This document shows positions 15,966-25,191 of a DNA stretch of 64,000 bases, in pieces (position 1 is the stretch's first letter; the number at the start of each line of letters is the position of its first letter). Position numbers and translations under genes: made by a program. Location: the NCBI RefSeq assembly GCF_001984105.1, contig NZ_MTQM01000008.1:372001-436000 (forward strand), in the 5' to 3' direction. Below the pieces are notes generated by a model that was not told the origin of the DNA, did not search any database, and worked only from the letters and a program-made list of their open reading frames with translations. This DNA is from Microbacterium sp. CSI-V (GTDB taxonomy: Bacteria; Actinomycetota; Actinomycetes; Actinomycetales; Microbacteriaceae).

Positions 15966-16325
15966 TCAGCCCTGCGACTGCGCCGCCTCGTCGATCGCGC
16001 GGGCGAGGCGGGCGCGCTCGCGTCCGATCCAACTGCCGTCGCCGTAGTTCGCCATGAACTCCTCGGCGAACACCGACGGTTCGGCGCCCGTCAGGTCGCG
16101 GATGGGCGTCTCGGCCGCGGCGGCCTGCTCGAGCAGGTCGGCGAGGTCGGTCACCATGCGGATCAGCGCGTCGCTGTCGTCGCTCGGCCCGAGGTTGAGC
16201 ACGTAGCGCTCGAGCGCGCGGCCCGCCTGCCGGTAGGGGCCGGGAAGGGCGTCGAGGCGGCGCCGGTAGTCCCGCCACTGCTTCTTGGCGCCCAGGTCGC
16301 CGATGATCTTCTCGTACCAGGCCAT
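15966..16325 (-). CDS. DUF1048 protein of a PadR-controlled operon
   Basis: A 119-residue helical protein beginning MAWYEKIIGDLGAKKQWRDY and ending with a charged helix. It matches DUF1048, a small domain commonly encoded next to PadR regulators and ABC exporters in actinobacteria and Firmicutes. Its molecular role is not known. It lies one base after the PadR stop and 91 nt before the ATPase gene, so all four genes probably form one transcript. Confidence 0.82.
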   Translation of the reverse strand: MAWYEKIIGDLGAKKQWRDYRRRLDALPGPYRQAGRALERYVLNLGPSDDSDALIRMVTDLADLLEQAAAAETPIRDLTGAEPSVFAEEFMANYGDGSWIGRERARLARAIDEAAQSQG

Positions 16326-16326
16326 G

Positions 16327-16656
16327 TCAGTTCCCTTCGTCGCGGAGCTGCTCGAGCCGATCGGCGAGCAGACCCCAAGTGGTCCAGAATTCGGCGAGCT
16401 GTTCTCGCCCCGTGTCGTTGAGGGTGAAGACCTTGCGCGGCGGACCTTTCTCGGATGCCACCTTCTCGACGTCGACGAGATCCCGCTGCTCGATGCGGAC
16501 GAGGATCGCGTAGACCGTGCCCTCGGCGAGGTCGGTGAACCCCCGCTCGCGGAGATCGGCGGTGATCTCGTACCCGTACGCCGGCCGACGCGAGAGGACG
16601 GCCAGGACGACGCCCTCGAGCACCCCCTTGAGCATTTCGGTGTCTTGCCTCGCCAT
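16327..16656 (-). CDS. PadR-family transcriptional repressor
   Basis: A 109-residue winged-helix regulator. The PadR core is clear: EMLKGVLEGVVLAVLSRRPAYGYEI, LAEGTVYAILVRIEQRDLV and wing PPRKVFTLNDTGREQL. Translation from ATG 16656 gives the family length; the frame is open to 17181 without likelihood of being coding. It leads the exporter operon. Repeated AGTACT sites in the upstream region are plausible operators for autoregulation. Confidence 0.92.
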   Translation of the reverse strand: MARQDTEMLKGVLEGVVLAVLSRRPAYGYEITADLRERGFTDLAEGTVYAILVRIEQRDLVDVEKVASEKGPPRKVFTLNDTGREQLAEFWTTWGLLADRLEQLRDEGN

Positions 16657-16680
16657 GCGGTACTCCTCAACGTTGACTAC

Positions 16681-16730
16681 CGCTATAAAGTAACACTGAG
16701 TACTGGTACCTAGCAAGAGCGAGTACTGGG
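16681..16730. promoter_or_regulatory. AT-rich regulatory stretch with repeated AGTACT sites
   Basis: This is one of the few AT-rich patches in the window. GAGTACTGG occurs twice in the same orientation (16698-16706 and 16721-16729), and each contains the palindrome AGTACT. GGTACC lies between them. The TATAAAG nearby (16684-16690) would read TTTATA for the leftward padR promoter. A PadR dimer is the likely ligand. About 150 nt further to the right, up to the kdp leader ORF, holds no feature I can support. Confidence 0.5.
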
Positions 16731-16884
16731 TCGTAAGCACCCCGTATGCGTCCGCGGGCGGGCCGTAGGGAAACCGTGAGGATCGCGGGATGCCGCGGCG
16801 CACAGGAGTTGCATCGACACACGTGCCGCCCTGCGGCGCCCGCGCCACAGCAGTCGCGCGGAAGCTCCCGAACCTGGAGTCATC

Positions 16885-17055
16885 GTGCTCGATGTCGTCT
16901 ACCTCGTCGCGATCCTGGCGCTCTTCGCGCTGGTCGCGCTCATCGCGCAGGGGGTCGAGAAGCTGGGCCCGCAGCCCGGCGCTCCCTCCGCGCGCACCTC
17001 CGGCCGCGGCCCGCAGACCCCCGCCGCACCCGAGCGAGGGGGCGACTCCGCATGA
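16885..17055 (+). CDS. Small membrane ORF preceding kdpF
   Basis: A 56-residue ORF: one membrane segment ([20 protein letters not shown]) and then a soluble tail rich in Pro, Gly and Ala. GTG 16885 has GGAG a few bases upstream. Its TGA overlaps the kdpF ATG (ATGA at 17052-17055), so it is in the same tightly coupled cascade as kdpF-A-B-C. Its shape resembles a second KdpF-like single-helix peptide with a cytoplasmic or external tail. I know of no named family for it; the coupling is the main support. Confidence 0.6.
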   Translation: MLDVVYLVAILALFALVALIAQGVEKLGPQPGAPSARTSGRGPQTPAAPERGGDSA

Positions 17056-17132
17056 GCATCCTCGCCGCCGTCCTCGCCGTCGCCGCGATCGTCTACCTCG
17101 TGGTCGCGCTCGTCCGTCCGGAGAAGTTCTGA
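17052..17132 (+). CDS. kdpF: KdpF, small subunit of the K+-transporting ATPase
   Basis: A 26-residue peptide, a single membrane helix ([19 protein letters not shown]) followed by RPEKF, the usual KdpF ending. It stabilises the KdpFABC complex in the membrane. It overlaps the upstream small ORF by four bases and kdpA by one base (TGATG), which defines both ends. Confidence 0.92.
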   Translation: MSILAAVLAVAAIVYLVVALVRPEKF

Positions 17133-18814
17133 TGGATGCCGGAACCACCTGGTCCATCGTCCTGACCAGCCTCACCCTCATCGTCGCCCTGGGCCTGGCC
17201 TACCGCCCCCTCGGCGACTACATCGCGCGCATCTACACCGGCGAGCGCGACCTCGCCGTGGAGCGCGGCACCTATCGCCTCATCGGCGTCGACCCGCGGG
17301 GTGCCCAGACCTGGCAGGCGTACCTGCGGTCGGTGCTGCTGTTCTCCGCCGCCGGCGTCGTGTTCGTCTACGCGCTCATGCGCCTGCAGCCGCTGCTGCC
17401 CTTCTCGCTCGGACTCGACGCCCCCGGCGAGGCCCTGTCGTTCAACACGGCGGTCTCGTTCGTGACGAACACCAACTGGCAGTCGTACGCGGGTGAATCG
17501 ACGCTCGGCTACACGGTGCAGTTCGCCGCGCTGACCGTCCAGAACTTCGTGAGCGCCGCTGTCGGCATCGCGATCGCGGTCGCGCTGGTGCGCGGCTTCG
17601 CTTATCGCCGCAGCGGCGTGATCGGCAACTTCTGGGTCGACCTCGTGCGGGGCACGTACCGCCTGCTGCTGCCGTTCTCGATCGTCGCGGCCGTCGTGCT
17701 GCTCACGGGCGGCGTCATCCAGAACCTGAACGGGTTCACGGATGCGACGACCCTCGCGGGCGCGGCCCAGTCGATCCCCGGCGGGCCGGTGGCATCCCAA
17801 GAGGCGATCAAGCTCCTCGGCACCAACGGCGGCGGGTTCTTCAACGTCAACTCGGCGCACCCGTTCGAGAACCCCGCGCCGTGGACGAACCTGTTCGAGA
17901 TCTTCCTGATGCTCGTGATTCCGTTCTCGCTCCCCCGCGCGTTCGGCCGGATCGTCGGCGACGACCGCCAGGGCTACACGATCCTCGGCGTCATGGGCGC
18001 GATCTTCGTGGCATCCGCGGCTCTGCTCACGTGGGCCGAGCTCGCCGGCGCCGGGACGGCCCCGCAGCTCGCCGGCGGTGCGATGGAGGGCAAGGAGGTG
18101 CGCTTCGGCATCTTCGGCTCGACGCTGTTCGGAACCACCAGCACCCTGACCTCGACGGGTGCCGTCAACTCGATGCACGACAGCTACACGGCGCTCGGCG
18201 GCATGATGCCGATGATCAACATGATGCTCGGCGAGATCGCGCCCGGCGGCGTCGGCTCGGGCCTGTACGGCATGCTGATCCTCGCCGTGATCGCGGTGTT
18301 CGTCGGCGGCCTCCTCATCGGCCGGACGCCCGAGTACCTCGGCAAGAAGATCGGGCCGCGCGAGATCAAGCTCGCGAGCCTGTACATCCTCGTCACGCCC
18401 ACGCTCGTGCTGGCCGGCACCGCGCTGAGCTTCGCGCTCCCCGGCATCCGGGACGACGTCGAGACCACCTCGATCCTCAACCCGGGCGTGCACGGCCTGA
18501 GCGAAGTGCTCTACGCCTTCACGTCGGCGGCGAACAACAACGGCTCGGCGTTCGCGGGTCTCACCGCGAACACCCCGTGGTTCAACACGGCCCTCGCGGT
18601 CGCGATGCTGCTCGGGCGGTTCCTGCCGATCGTCTTCGTGCTCGCCCTGGCCGGTTCTCTCGCGGCGCAGGATGCCGTCCCCGCCACCGCCGGCACCCTG
18701 CCGACGCACCGCCCGCAGTTCGCGGGCCTCCTCGCGGGCGTGGCGGTCATCGTCACCGCCCTCACCTACTTCCCGGTCCTCACCCTGGGACCCCTGGCCG
18801 AAGGACTCGTCTGA
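17132..18814 (+). CDS. kdpA: KdpA, K+-translocating subunit
   Basis: A 560-residue membrane protein, normal for the family, that forms the K+ channel-like part of the KdpFABC ATPase. Selectivity-filter-like and family motifs are visible: [48 protein letters not shown] and [12 protein letters not shown]. These Gly-containing loops line the K+ path. The start at 17132 overlaps the kdpF stop. It is in one run with kdpB and kdpC. Confidence 0.97.
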   Translation: MDAGTTWSIVLTSLTLIVALGLAYRPLGDYIARIYTGERDLAVERGTYRLIGVDPRGAQTWQAYLRSVLLFSAAGVVFVYALMRLQPLLPFSLGLDAPGEALSFNTAVSFVTNTNWQSYAGESTLGYTVQFAALTVQNFVSAAVGIAIAVALVRGFAYRRSGVIGNFWVDLVRGTYRLLLPFSIVAAVVLLTGGVIQNLNGFTDATTLAGAAQSIPGGPVASQEAIKLLGTNGGGFFNVNSAHPFENPAPWTNLFEIFLMLVIPFSLPRAFGRIVGDDRQGYTILGVMGAIFVASAALLTWAELAGAGTAPQLAGGAMEGKEVRFGIFGSTLFGTTSTLTSTGAVNSMHDSYTALGGMMPMINMMLGEIAPGGVGSGLYGMLILAVIAVFVGGLLIGRTPEYLGKKIGPREIKLASLYILVTPTLVLAGTALSFALPGIRDDVETTSILNPGVHGLSEVLYAFTSAANNNGSAFAGLTANTPWFNTALAVAMLLGRFLPIVFVLALAGSLAAQDAVPATAGTLPTHRPQFAGLLAGVAVIVTALTYFPVLTLGPLAEGLV

Positions 18815-18816
18815 CC

Positions 18817-20961
18817 ATGTCCACGCTCACCCACGCCCCGGCGCCCGCCGAGGCCCCGACCCCGGTCGCTCCGCGCCGCGCGTTCAGCGCCGCGCAGATC
18901 GTCGCCGCCCTCCCCGGAGCGGCGAAGAAGCTCAACCCCGCGTCGCAGTGGCGCAACCCCGTGATGTTCCTCGTGTGGGTAGGGGCGGCCCTCACCACCC
19001 TCATCGCGCTCACCGAGCCGTTCCTCGGCGACGGCGGCGGCGACGCCTCGCTGCCGTTCGGGTTCACGTGGGGCATCGCGATCTGGCTGTGGCTCACGGT
19101 GTTCTTCGCGAACATCGCCGAGTCGGTCGCCGAGGGGCGCGGCAAGGCGCAGGCGGCGACGCTCCGGAAGACCCGGACGACCACGACCGCGCGCCGCGTC
19201 GTGGCGTACTCCCCCGCGGACCCGCTGGCCACCGCAGCCGCCACCGAGGACGTGCCCTCGGGCGACCTGAGGGTGGGCGACGTCGTGCTCGTCGAGGCGG
19301 GGCAGCTGATCCCCGGCGACGGCGACATCGTGGCGGGCATCGCGACCGTCGACGAGTCGGCGATCACGGGCGAGTCGGCACCGGTGGTGCGCGAGTCCGG
19401 GGGCGACCGCAGCGCCGTCACCGGCGGCACGCGCGTGCTCAGCGACCGGATCGTCGTCACGATCACGTCGAAGCCCGGCGAAACGTTCGTCGACCGCATG
19501 ATCGCGCTCGTCGAGGGCGCCTCGCGGCAGCGGACGCCGAACGAGATCGCGCTGAACATCCTGCTGGCGAGCCTGTCGATCGTGTTCGTCGTCGTGGTCC
19601 TGGTGCTGAACCCGATCGCCTCCTACGCCGCGTCGCCCGTGTCGATCCCGGTGCTCGTCGCGCTGCTCGTGTGTCTGATCCCCACGACGATCGGGGCGCT
19701 CCTGAGCGCGATCGGCATCGCGGGCATGGATCGGCTGGTGCAGCGCAACGTCCTGGCGATGTCGGGTCGCGCGGTCGAAGCCGCGGGCGACGTCACGACG
19801 CTGCTGCTCGACAAGACCGGAACGATCACCTACGGCAACCGTCGCGCGTCGGCGTTCGTCCCTCTTGAGGGCGTCGGCGGGCCGCTCCTCGCGGAGTACG
19901 CGTCGCTGTCGTCGCAGGCCGACCCCACGCCCGAGGGCGTCTCGGTCGTCGAACTCGCCGCCGCGCAGGGGATCGTCGCCGAGATGCCCCGGGGCGCGGA
20001 GCCCGTGCCGTTCACGGCGCAGACCCGCATGAGCGGCCTCGACCTCACCGACGGCACGCAGGTCCGCAAGGGCGCCGCGTCGGCCGTGGTCGCCTGGCTC
20101 GCGGCATCCGGATCGGCCGTTCCCGAGACGCTGCGCGCGCAGCTGCAGGAGGAGACGGATGCCATCGCCCAGTCCGGCGGCACCCCGCTGGTCGTCGCGA
20201 CCCTCACGCCCGCGGGCGAGGGGCGCGTGCTCGGTGTCATCCATCTCAAGGACGTCGTCAAGGACGGCCTGCGCGAGCGGTTCGGCGAGCTGCGGGCCAT
20301 GGGCATCCGCACCGTGATGATCACGGGTGACAACCCGCTCACGGCCAAGGCGATCGCCGCCGAGGCCGGCGTCGACGACTACCTCGCCGAGGCCACGCCC
20401 GAGGACAAGCTCGCCCTCATCCGCCGCGAGCAGGAGGGCGGCAACCTCGTCGCCATGACCGGCGACGGCACCAACGACGCCCCCGCGCTCGCGCAGGCCG
20501 ACGTCGGCGTCGCGATGAACACCGGCACGTCGGCCGCGAAGGAGGCCGGCAACATGGTCGACCTCGACAGCGACCCGACGAAGCTCATCGACATCGTGCG
20601 GATCGGCAAGCAGCTGCTCATCACGCGCGGTGCGCTCACGACGTTCTCGCTCGCGAACGACATCGCGAAGTACTTCGCGATCATCCCGGCGATGTTCATG
20701 GGCGTCTTCCCCGGACTCGCGGTGCTCAACGTCATGCAGCTGTCGTCGCCGGCATCCGCGGTGCTCAGCGCCATCATCTTCAACGCGATCGTCATCATCG
20801 TGCTCATCCCCCTCGCCCTCCGCGGTGTGAAGTACCGCGCGGCGAGCGCCTCGAGCATCCTCAGCCGCAACCTGCTCGTGTACGGGCTCGGCGGCATCCT
20901 CGTCCCCTTCATCGGCATCAAGCTCATCGACCTCGTCGTGAGCCTGCTCCCGGGATTCTGA
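18817..20961 (+). CDS. kdpB: KdpB, P-type ATPase subunit
   Basis: A 714-residue P-type ATPase. The phosphorylated aspartate is Asp332 in [14 protein letters not shown]. The actuator motif TGES is in [10 protein letters not shown], and the hinge is [21 protein letters not shown]. The N-terminal 40 residues are Ala/Pro-rich and longer than in E. coli KdpB. It hydrolyses ATP to drive K+ through KdpA. It starts two bases after the kdpA stop. Confidence 0.97.
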   Translation: MSTLTHAPAPAEAPTPVAPRRAFSAAQIVAALPGAAKKLNPASQWRNPVMFLVWVGAALTTLIALTEPFLGDGGGDASLPFGFTWGIAIWLWLTVFFANIAESVAEGRGKAQAATLRKTRTTTTARRVVAYSPADPLATAAATEDVPSGDLRVGDVVLVEAGQLIPGDGDIVAGIATVDESAITGESAPVVRESGGDRSAVTGGTRVLSDRIVVTITSKPGETFVDRMIALVEGASRQRTPNEIALNILLASLSIVFVVVVLVLNPIASYAASPVSIPVLVALLVCLIPTTIGALLSAIGIAGMDRLVQRNVLAMSGRAVEAAGDVTTLLLDKTGTITYGNRRASAFVPLEGVGGPLLAEYASLSSQADPTPEGVSVVELAAAQGIVAEMPRGAEPVPFTAQTRMSGLDLTDGTQVRKGAASAVVAWLAASGSAVPETLRAQLQEETDAIAQSGGTPLVVATLTPAGEGRVLGVIHLKDVVKDGLRERFGELRAMGIRTVMITGDNPLTAKAIAAEAGVDDYLAEATPEDKLALIRREQEGGNLVAMTGDGTNDAPALAQADVGVAMNTGTSAAKEAGNMVDLDSDPTKLIDIVRIGKQLLITRGALTTFSLANDIAKYFAIIPAMFMGVFPGLAVLNVMQLSSPASAVLSAIIFNAIVIIVLIPLALRGVKYRAASASSILSRNLLVYGLGGILVPFIGIKLIDLVVSLLPGF

Positions 20962-20972
20962 AAGGCCCCGTC

Positions 20973-21557
20973 ATGCGCACCACCCTGCGTACCGCCGGCG
21001 TCGCCGTCCGCGCGATGCTCGTCTTCACCGCGCTCCTCGGCGTCGGCTACATGCTGCTCATCACCGGCATCGGCCAGCTCGCCCTCCCGTCCCAGGCGAA
21101 CGGTTCGCTCGTGCGTTCCGCGGACGGCACCGTCGTCGGCTCGTCGCTGATCGCGCAGTCGTTCCAGGATGCCGACGGCACCGCGCTGCCGCAGTACTTC
21201 CAGTCGCGTCCGTCCGCCGCCTCCTGGGACGCCGCCGCCTCGACCGGGTCGAACCTCGGGCCGGAGAACGCGGATCTCATCGACTCGATCTCCACGAACC
21301 GTGCGGCGTTCGAGGCGCTGAACGGGTCCGGCGCGATCCCCGCCGACGCGGTCACCTCCTCGGCCTCCGGTCTCGACCCCGACATCTCCGTTGCGAACGC
21401 GGAGCGCCAGGTCGCGCGGGTCGCCGAGGCCCGTGGCATCCCGGTCTCCGACGTCGAAGCGCTGGTCGCGGAGCACACGCTGCCGCGCGACCTGGGCTAC
21501 CTCGGCGACCCGCGCGTGAACGTCCTCGAGCTCAACCGCGCGCTGGACGCCCGATGA
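20973..21557 (+). CDS. kdpC: KdpC, accessory subunit of the K+ ATPase
   Basis: A 194-residue protein with one N-terminal membrane helix (AMLVFTALLGVGYMLLITGIG) and an external domain. Family motifs are GSSLIAQSF, YFQSRPS, SGSNLGP-like (STGSNLGPEN) and DVEALVAEHT, ending VNVLELNRAL. KdpC assists nucleotide binding to KdpB. It closes the structural part of the operon; a palindromic repeat separates it from kdpD. Confidence 0.96.
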   Translation: MRTTLRTAGVAVRAMLVFTALLGVGYMLLITGIGQLALPSQANGSLVRSADGTVVGSSLIAQSFQDADGTALPQYFQSRPSAASWDAAASTGSNLGPENADLIDSISTNRAAFEALNGSGAIPADAVTSSASGLDPDISVANAERQVARVAEARGIPVSDVEALVAEHTLPRDLGYLGDPRVNVLELNRALDAR

Positions 21558-21692
21558 CGCGCGAGAATCGCTGACATGCGCACGCTTCCCGCCGCCGCCG
21601 TCGCCCTCCCCGGGCGGCGGCGGTTCGGCGCGCCCGCGGTCGGCGCGGTGCCCGCGGCCGCGTCCGGCGTCGTGTTCGCGCCCGCACCCAGG

Positions 21693-21750
21693 TTGAGTGT
21701 CCAAGACACGCCGTTGGCCGCGGGCCGCATCGGCGTGTCTTGGACACTGA
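21693..21750. repeat. Family A intergenic palindrome, copy 2 (inside the kdp operon)
   Basis: TTGAGTGTCCAAGACACGCC starts at 21693; the inverted arm GGCGTGTCTTGGACACTGAA ends at about 21751. The loop is about 19 nt and unrelated to those of other copies. It lies in the 218-nt gap between kdpC and kdpD, ending 25 nt before the kdpD start. A stable RNA hairpin here could act as an internal terminator or processing site that lowers kdpDE expression. Confidence 0.93.
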
Positions 21751-21775
21751 AGCCGCACCACCGCGGGAGCGTCCG

Positions 21776-24313
21776 GTGAAGCGCGGGCACCTTCGCGTGC
21801 TGCTGGGCGCGGCGCCGGGCGTCGGCAAGACGTACGAGATGCTCGAAGAGGGGCGCCGGCTCCGCGAGGACGGCCGCGACGTCGTCATCGCGATCGTCGA
21901 GACCCACGGCCGCGCCGCCACCGCCGCTCAGGCCGAGGGACTCGAGGTCGTCCCGCGCCGCGACGTCGCGCACCGGGGCGTCGCCCTCGACGAGATGGAC
22001 CTGGATGCCGTGCTCTCCCGCCGCCCTCAGCTCGCCCTCGTCGACGAGCTCGCGCACACCAACGCGCCCGGGTCGGCGAACGAGAAGCGGTGGCAGGACG
22101 TCGAGGTGCTCCTCGACGCGGGCATCGACGTCATCACGACGGTCAACGTGCAGCACATCGCCTCGCTCGGCGACGTCGTCGAGAAGATCACCGGCGTGGT
22201 GCAACGCGAGACGGTTCCGGATGCCGTCGTCCGCGCGGCCGACCAGATCGAGGTCGTCGACCTCGCGCCGCAGTCGCTGCGCGACCGGTTGGCATCCGGG
22301 TTCGTGTATCCCGCCGAGCGGATCGACGCGGCCCTGTCGAACTACTTCCGGCTCGGCAACCTCACGGCGCTGCGCGAACTCGCGCTGCTGTGGCTCGCCG
22401 ACGAGGTCGACTCGGCGCTCCAGCGGTACCGCGTCGAGCAGGGCATCGAGGGGTCGTGGCAGGCCCGCGAGCGGGTCGTCGTCGCGCTCACCGGCGGCGC
22501 CGAGGGTGAGACGCTGCTCCGCCGCGGTGCCCGCATCGCCGCGCGTTCGGCCGGCGGCGAGCTGCTCGCCGTGCACGTGTCGACGCAGGACGGTCTGCGC
22601 GCCGAGGAACCCGGCGCCCTCGCCGTGCAGCGCGCCCTCGTGGAGGCGCTCGGCGGGACGTACCACCAGGTCGTGGGCGACGACGTCGCCGCGGCGCTGG
22701 TCGACTTCGCGCGCTCGGTGAACGCGTCGCAGCTCGTCATCGGCGTCAGCCGGCGGGGACGCCTCGGCGCAGCCCTCACGGGCCCCGGCATCGGCGCGAC
22801 CGTCATCCGCCTCTCCGGCGACATCGACGTGCACATCGTCAACCACGCGCGCGCGGGCGGACGGTTCGCGCTGCCGCGCCTCACGGGCCCCGCGCTGAGC
22901 GCGAAGCGCCGCATCCTCGGCTTCGTCACGGCGCTCGCGGGCGGCCCGCTGCTGTCGTGGCTCCTCATCGCCACGGGCACCGACGAGTCGATCACCACCG
23001 ACGTCCTCGCCTACCAGCTGCTCGTCGTCGTCGTGGCCCTGATCGGCGGCATCTGGCCCGCGGTCTTCGCGGCGGTGCTCTCGGGCCTGACCCTCGACTT
23101 CCTGTTCATCCAGCCGCTTTACACGGTCACGATCGCCGACCCGATCCACGCGATCGCCCTCGTGCTCTACGTCATCATCGCGATGCTCGTCAGCGTCGTC
23201 GTCGACCAGGCCGCCCGCCGCGCCCGTGCCGCGCGCCGCGCCGCCGCCGAATCCGAGCTGCTCGCCACCGTTGCCGGCAGCGTCCTGCGCGGAGAGAGCG
23301 CGGTGCCGGCGCTGGTCGCCCGTGCCCGTGAGGCGTTCGGGCTCGCGGGGGTGCGACTCGTGGCATCCGACGGGTCGGTGCTCGCCACCGACGGCGAACC
23401 GGTGCGGGACGGCCGACGCGTCGAGATCCCCGTCGGCGACGGACGCGCCCGTCTCGAACTGCACGGCAGAGACCTGGATGCCACCGAGCGGCGGCTCCTC
23501 GACGTCGTCGTCGCGCAGCTCGCCGCAGCCCTGGAGCGCACCGATCTGGCCGAGACCGCCGCCGAGGCGGGAGTGCTGGCCGCGACCGACCAGGTGCGCA
23601 GCGCCCTGCTCTCGGCGGTGAGCCACGACCTGCGCCGGCCGCTCGCCGCCGCCGTCGCCGCCCTCGGCGGCCTGCGCGCCGCCGGCGATCACCTCTCCGC
23701 GGACGATCGCCGCGAGCTGCTGGAGACCGCGGACGAGAGCCTGGCCACGCTGTCGGTGCTCGTCACCGACCTGCTGGACGTCAGCCGCGTGCAGGCCGGA
23801 GTGCTCGCGGTGTCGCTCGGGCCGGTGGATTCTGCCGGTGTCGTTCTCGCGGCGCTGGATGAGCTGGGCCTCGGTCCCGACGACGTCGAGCTCGCGCTCG
23901 ATCCCGACCTGCCGCCGCTGCGGGCCGATCCGGTGCTGCTGCGGCTAGTGCTCGTGAACGTCCTCAGCAACGCCGTCCGATTCACGCCTTCCGGAGGGCG
24001 CGCACGGGTGGCGACGAGCCGTCTGGGCGGAGTCGCCGAGATCCGCGTGATCGACCACGGGCCCGGGGTCGCACCCGAGCGTCGCGGCGACATGTTCGCG
24101 CCGTTCCAGCGCCTCGGCGACACCGACAACACCGTCGGCCTCGGCCTGGGGCTGGCGCTCTCGCGCGGCTTCGCCGAGGGCATGGGCGCAACCCTCACGC
24201 CCGAGGACACCCCCGGTGGAGGCCTCACGATGGTGGTGGCGCTGCCGGTCGCCGATCAGACGGCTCCCGGCGCCGGGGCCTCGGCATCCCTCCCCCGAAC
24301 GGAGACCCGATGA
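21776..24313 (+). CDS. kdpD: KdpD, osmosensitive K+ sensor histidine kinase
   Basis: An 845-residue sensor kinase. Domains in order: KdpD N-terminal domain with Walker A GAAPGVGKTYEM (near residue 10) and DELAHTN; a Usp-like domain (about 245-365); a DUF4118 four-helix membrane unit (about 380-485, VFAAVLSGLTLDFLFIQPLY); a GAF-like region; HisKA with the phospho-acceptor His617 in SHDLRRPLAAA; and HATPase_c with NVLSNAVRFTPSGG. GTG 21776 follows GGGAG; an earlier in-frame start lies in the palindrome and is unlikely. It pairs with KdpE to induce kdpFABC at low K+. Confidence 0.95.
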   Translation: MKRGHLRVLLGAAPGVGKTYEMLEEGRRLREDGRDVVIAIVETHGRAATAAQAEGLEVVPRRDVAHRGVALDEMDLDAVLSRRPQLALVDELAHTNAPGSANEKRWQDVEVLLDAGIDVITTVNVQHIASLGDVVEKITGVVQRETVPDAVVRAADQIEVVDLAPQSLRDRLASGFVYPAERIDAALSNYFRLGNLTALRELALLWLADEVDSALQRYRVEQGIEGSWQARERVVVALTGGAEGETLLRRGARIAARSAGGELLAVHVSTQDGLRAEEPGALAVQRALVEALGGTYHQVVGDDVAAALVDFARSVNASQLVIGVSRRGRLGAALTGPGIGATVIRLSGDIDVHIVNHARAGGRFALPRLTGPALSAKRRILGFVTALAGGPLLSWLLIATGTDESITTDVLAYQLLVVVVALIGGIWPAVFAAVLSGLTLDFLFIQPLYTVTIADPIHAIALVLYVIIAMLVSVVVDQAARRARAARRAAAESELLATVAGSVLRGESAVPALVARAREAFGLAGVRLVASDGSVLATDGEPVRDGRRVEIPVGDGRARLELHGRDLDATERRLLDVVVAQLAAALERTDLAETAAEAGVLAATDQVRSALLSAVSHDLRRPLAAAVAALGGLRAAGDHLSADDRRELLETADESLATLSVLVTDLLDVSRVQAGVLAVSLGPVDSAGVVLAALDELGLGPDDVELALDPDLPPLRADPVLLRLVLVNVLSNAVRFTPSGGRARVATSRLGGVAEIRVIDHGPGVAPERRGDMFAPFQRLGDTDNTVGLGLGLALSRGFAEGMGATLTPEDTPGGGLTMVVALPVADQTAPGAGASASLPRTETR

Positions 24314-24981
24314 AGGTCCTCATCGCCGACGACGACCCGCAGCTCGTGCGGGCGCTGCGGATCACCCTCGCCGCGCACGGATACGACGTCGTCGCCGCGG
24401 CCGACGGGGCGGCGGCGATCACGCTCGCCGCCCAAGCGCATCCCGACATCGTGCTCCTCGACCTCGGGATGCCGCACCTCGACGGCGTGCAGGTGATCCA
24501 GGCGCTGCGCGGGTGGACGACCGCGCCGATCATCGTCGTGTCGGGGCGCACCGGCTCGGCCGACAAGGTCGAGGCGCTGGATGCCGGCGCCGACGACTAC
24601 GTCACCAAGCCGTTCCAGATCGATGAGCTGCTCGCGCGCCTCCGGGTGCACGCGCGGCGGTCGATGCCGTCGAGCGGCGAGTCGGTGGTGCGGTTCGGAG
24701 ACGTCGAGGTCGACCTCGCCGCGAAGGCCGTCACCCGCGCCGGTGCGCGCGTGCACCTCACGCCGACCGAGTGGCGGATGCTGGAGTTCCTCGCCCGGAA
24801 CCCGGGCTCGCTCGTGACGCGGCAGACGCTCCTCAAGGAGATCTGGGCCAGCGAGCAGGTCGCCGACAGCGGATACCTGCGCCTGTACATGTCACAGCTG
24901 CGGAAGAAGCTCGAGGCCGAGCCCTCGACCCCCGCGCACCTGCTGACCGAGCAGGGCATGGGATACCGGCTGGTGCTGTAG
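24310..24981 (+). CDS. kdpE: KdpE, response regulator
   Basis: A 223-residue OmpR-family regulator. The receiver domain has the acidic pair DDD near residue 7-9, the phosphorylated Asp in VLLDLGMPHLDG and Lys in DYVTKPFQ. The C-terminal winged helix is seen in LTPTEWRMLEFLARNPG and the final LLTEQGMGYRLVL. ATG 24310 overlaps the kdpD stop. It would bind upstream of the kdp genes; I could not identify its site. Confidence 0.96.
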   Translation: MKVLIADDDPQLVRALRITLAAHGYDVVAAADGAAAITLAAQAHPDIVLLDLGMPHLDGVQVIQALRGWTTAPIIVVSGRTGSADKVEALDAGADDYVTKPFQIDELLARLRVHARRSMPSSGESVVRFGDVEVDLAAKAVTRAGARVHLTPTEWRMLEFLARNPGSLVTRQTLLKEIWASEQVADSGYLRLYMSQLRKKLEAEPSTPAHLLTEQGMGYRLVL

Positions 24982-25026
24982 CGCGCGCTCCCCCGCCCGC
25001 CGTGCGGCGCCGCCCCGCTCCCGAGA

Positions 25027-25090
25027 CGCTGACTCGCCGCGAACGTACGCGAGACCGGCGCGGGGGCGAGCACTCGCCCGAAGTCATCGG
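25027..25090. repeat. Family B intergenic palindrome, copy 1
   Basis: CGCTGACTCGCCGCGAACGT starts at 25027. The inverted, imperfect partner ends at 25090 and reads CGATGACTTCGGGCGAGTGC on the other strand. The arms share the TGACT-CGG-CGAA-CGC pattern with copy 2 at 25787. The right arm contains the stop codon of the small ORF at 25084-25191. Confidence 0.7.
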
Positions 25091-25191
25091 GTCGTCGGGG
25101 GCTCGAGCGCGCGGTCCGCTGCCTCCGCGGCCTCGAACTCGGCCTGCACGCGGGCGCAGCGGCAGGCGTAGACGATCGAGTGCAGGAGCAT
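25084..25191 (-). CDS. 35-residue Cys-X-Cys ORF coupled to the gene upstream
   Basis: A short ORF whose ATG overlaps the stop of the 25191-25664 gene (ATGA). The product starts MLLHSIVYACRCAR, with Cys at 10 and 12, and continues with an acidic helix (AEFEAAEAADRALE). The overlap and the shared Cys content with the upstream product argue that it is translated. It has no family I recognise, and it is short enough that chance cannot be excluded. Confidence 0.35.
   Translation of the reverse strand: MLLHSIVYACRCARVQAEFEAAEAADRALEPPTTR

Noticed and set aside
21576..21779. 67-codon ORF between kdpC and kdpD ending in GTGA with kdpD
   Set aside because: It runs through the family A palindrome, has no Shine-Dalgarno sequence and no recognisable product. 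The overlap with kdpD is probably chance.
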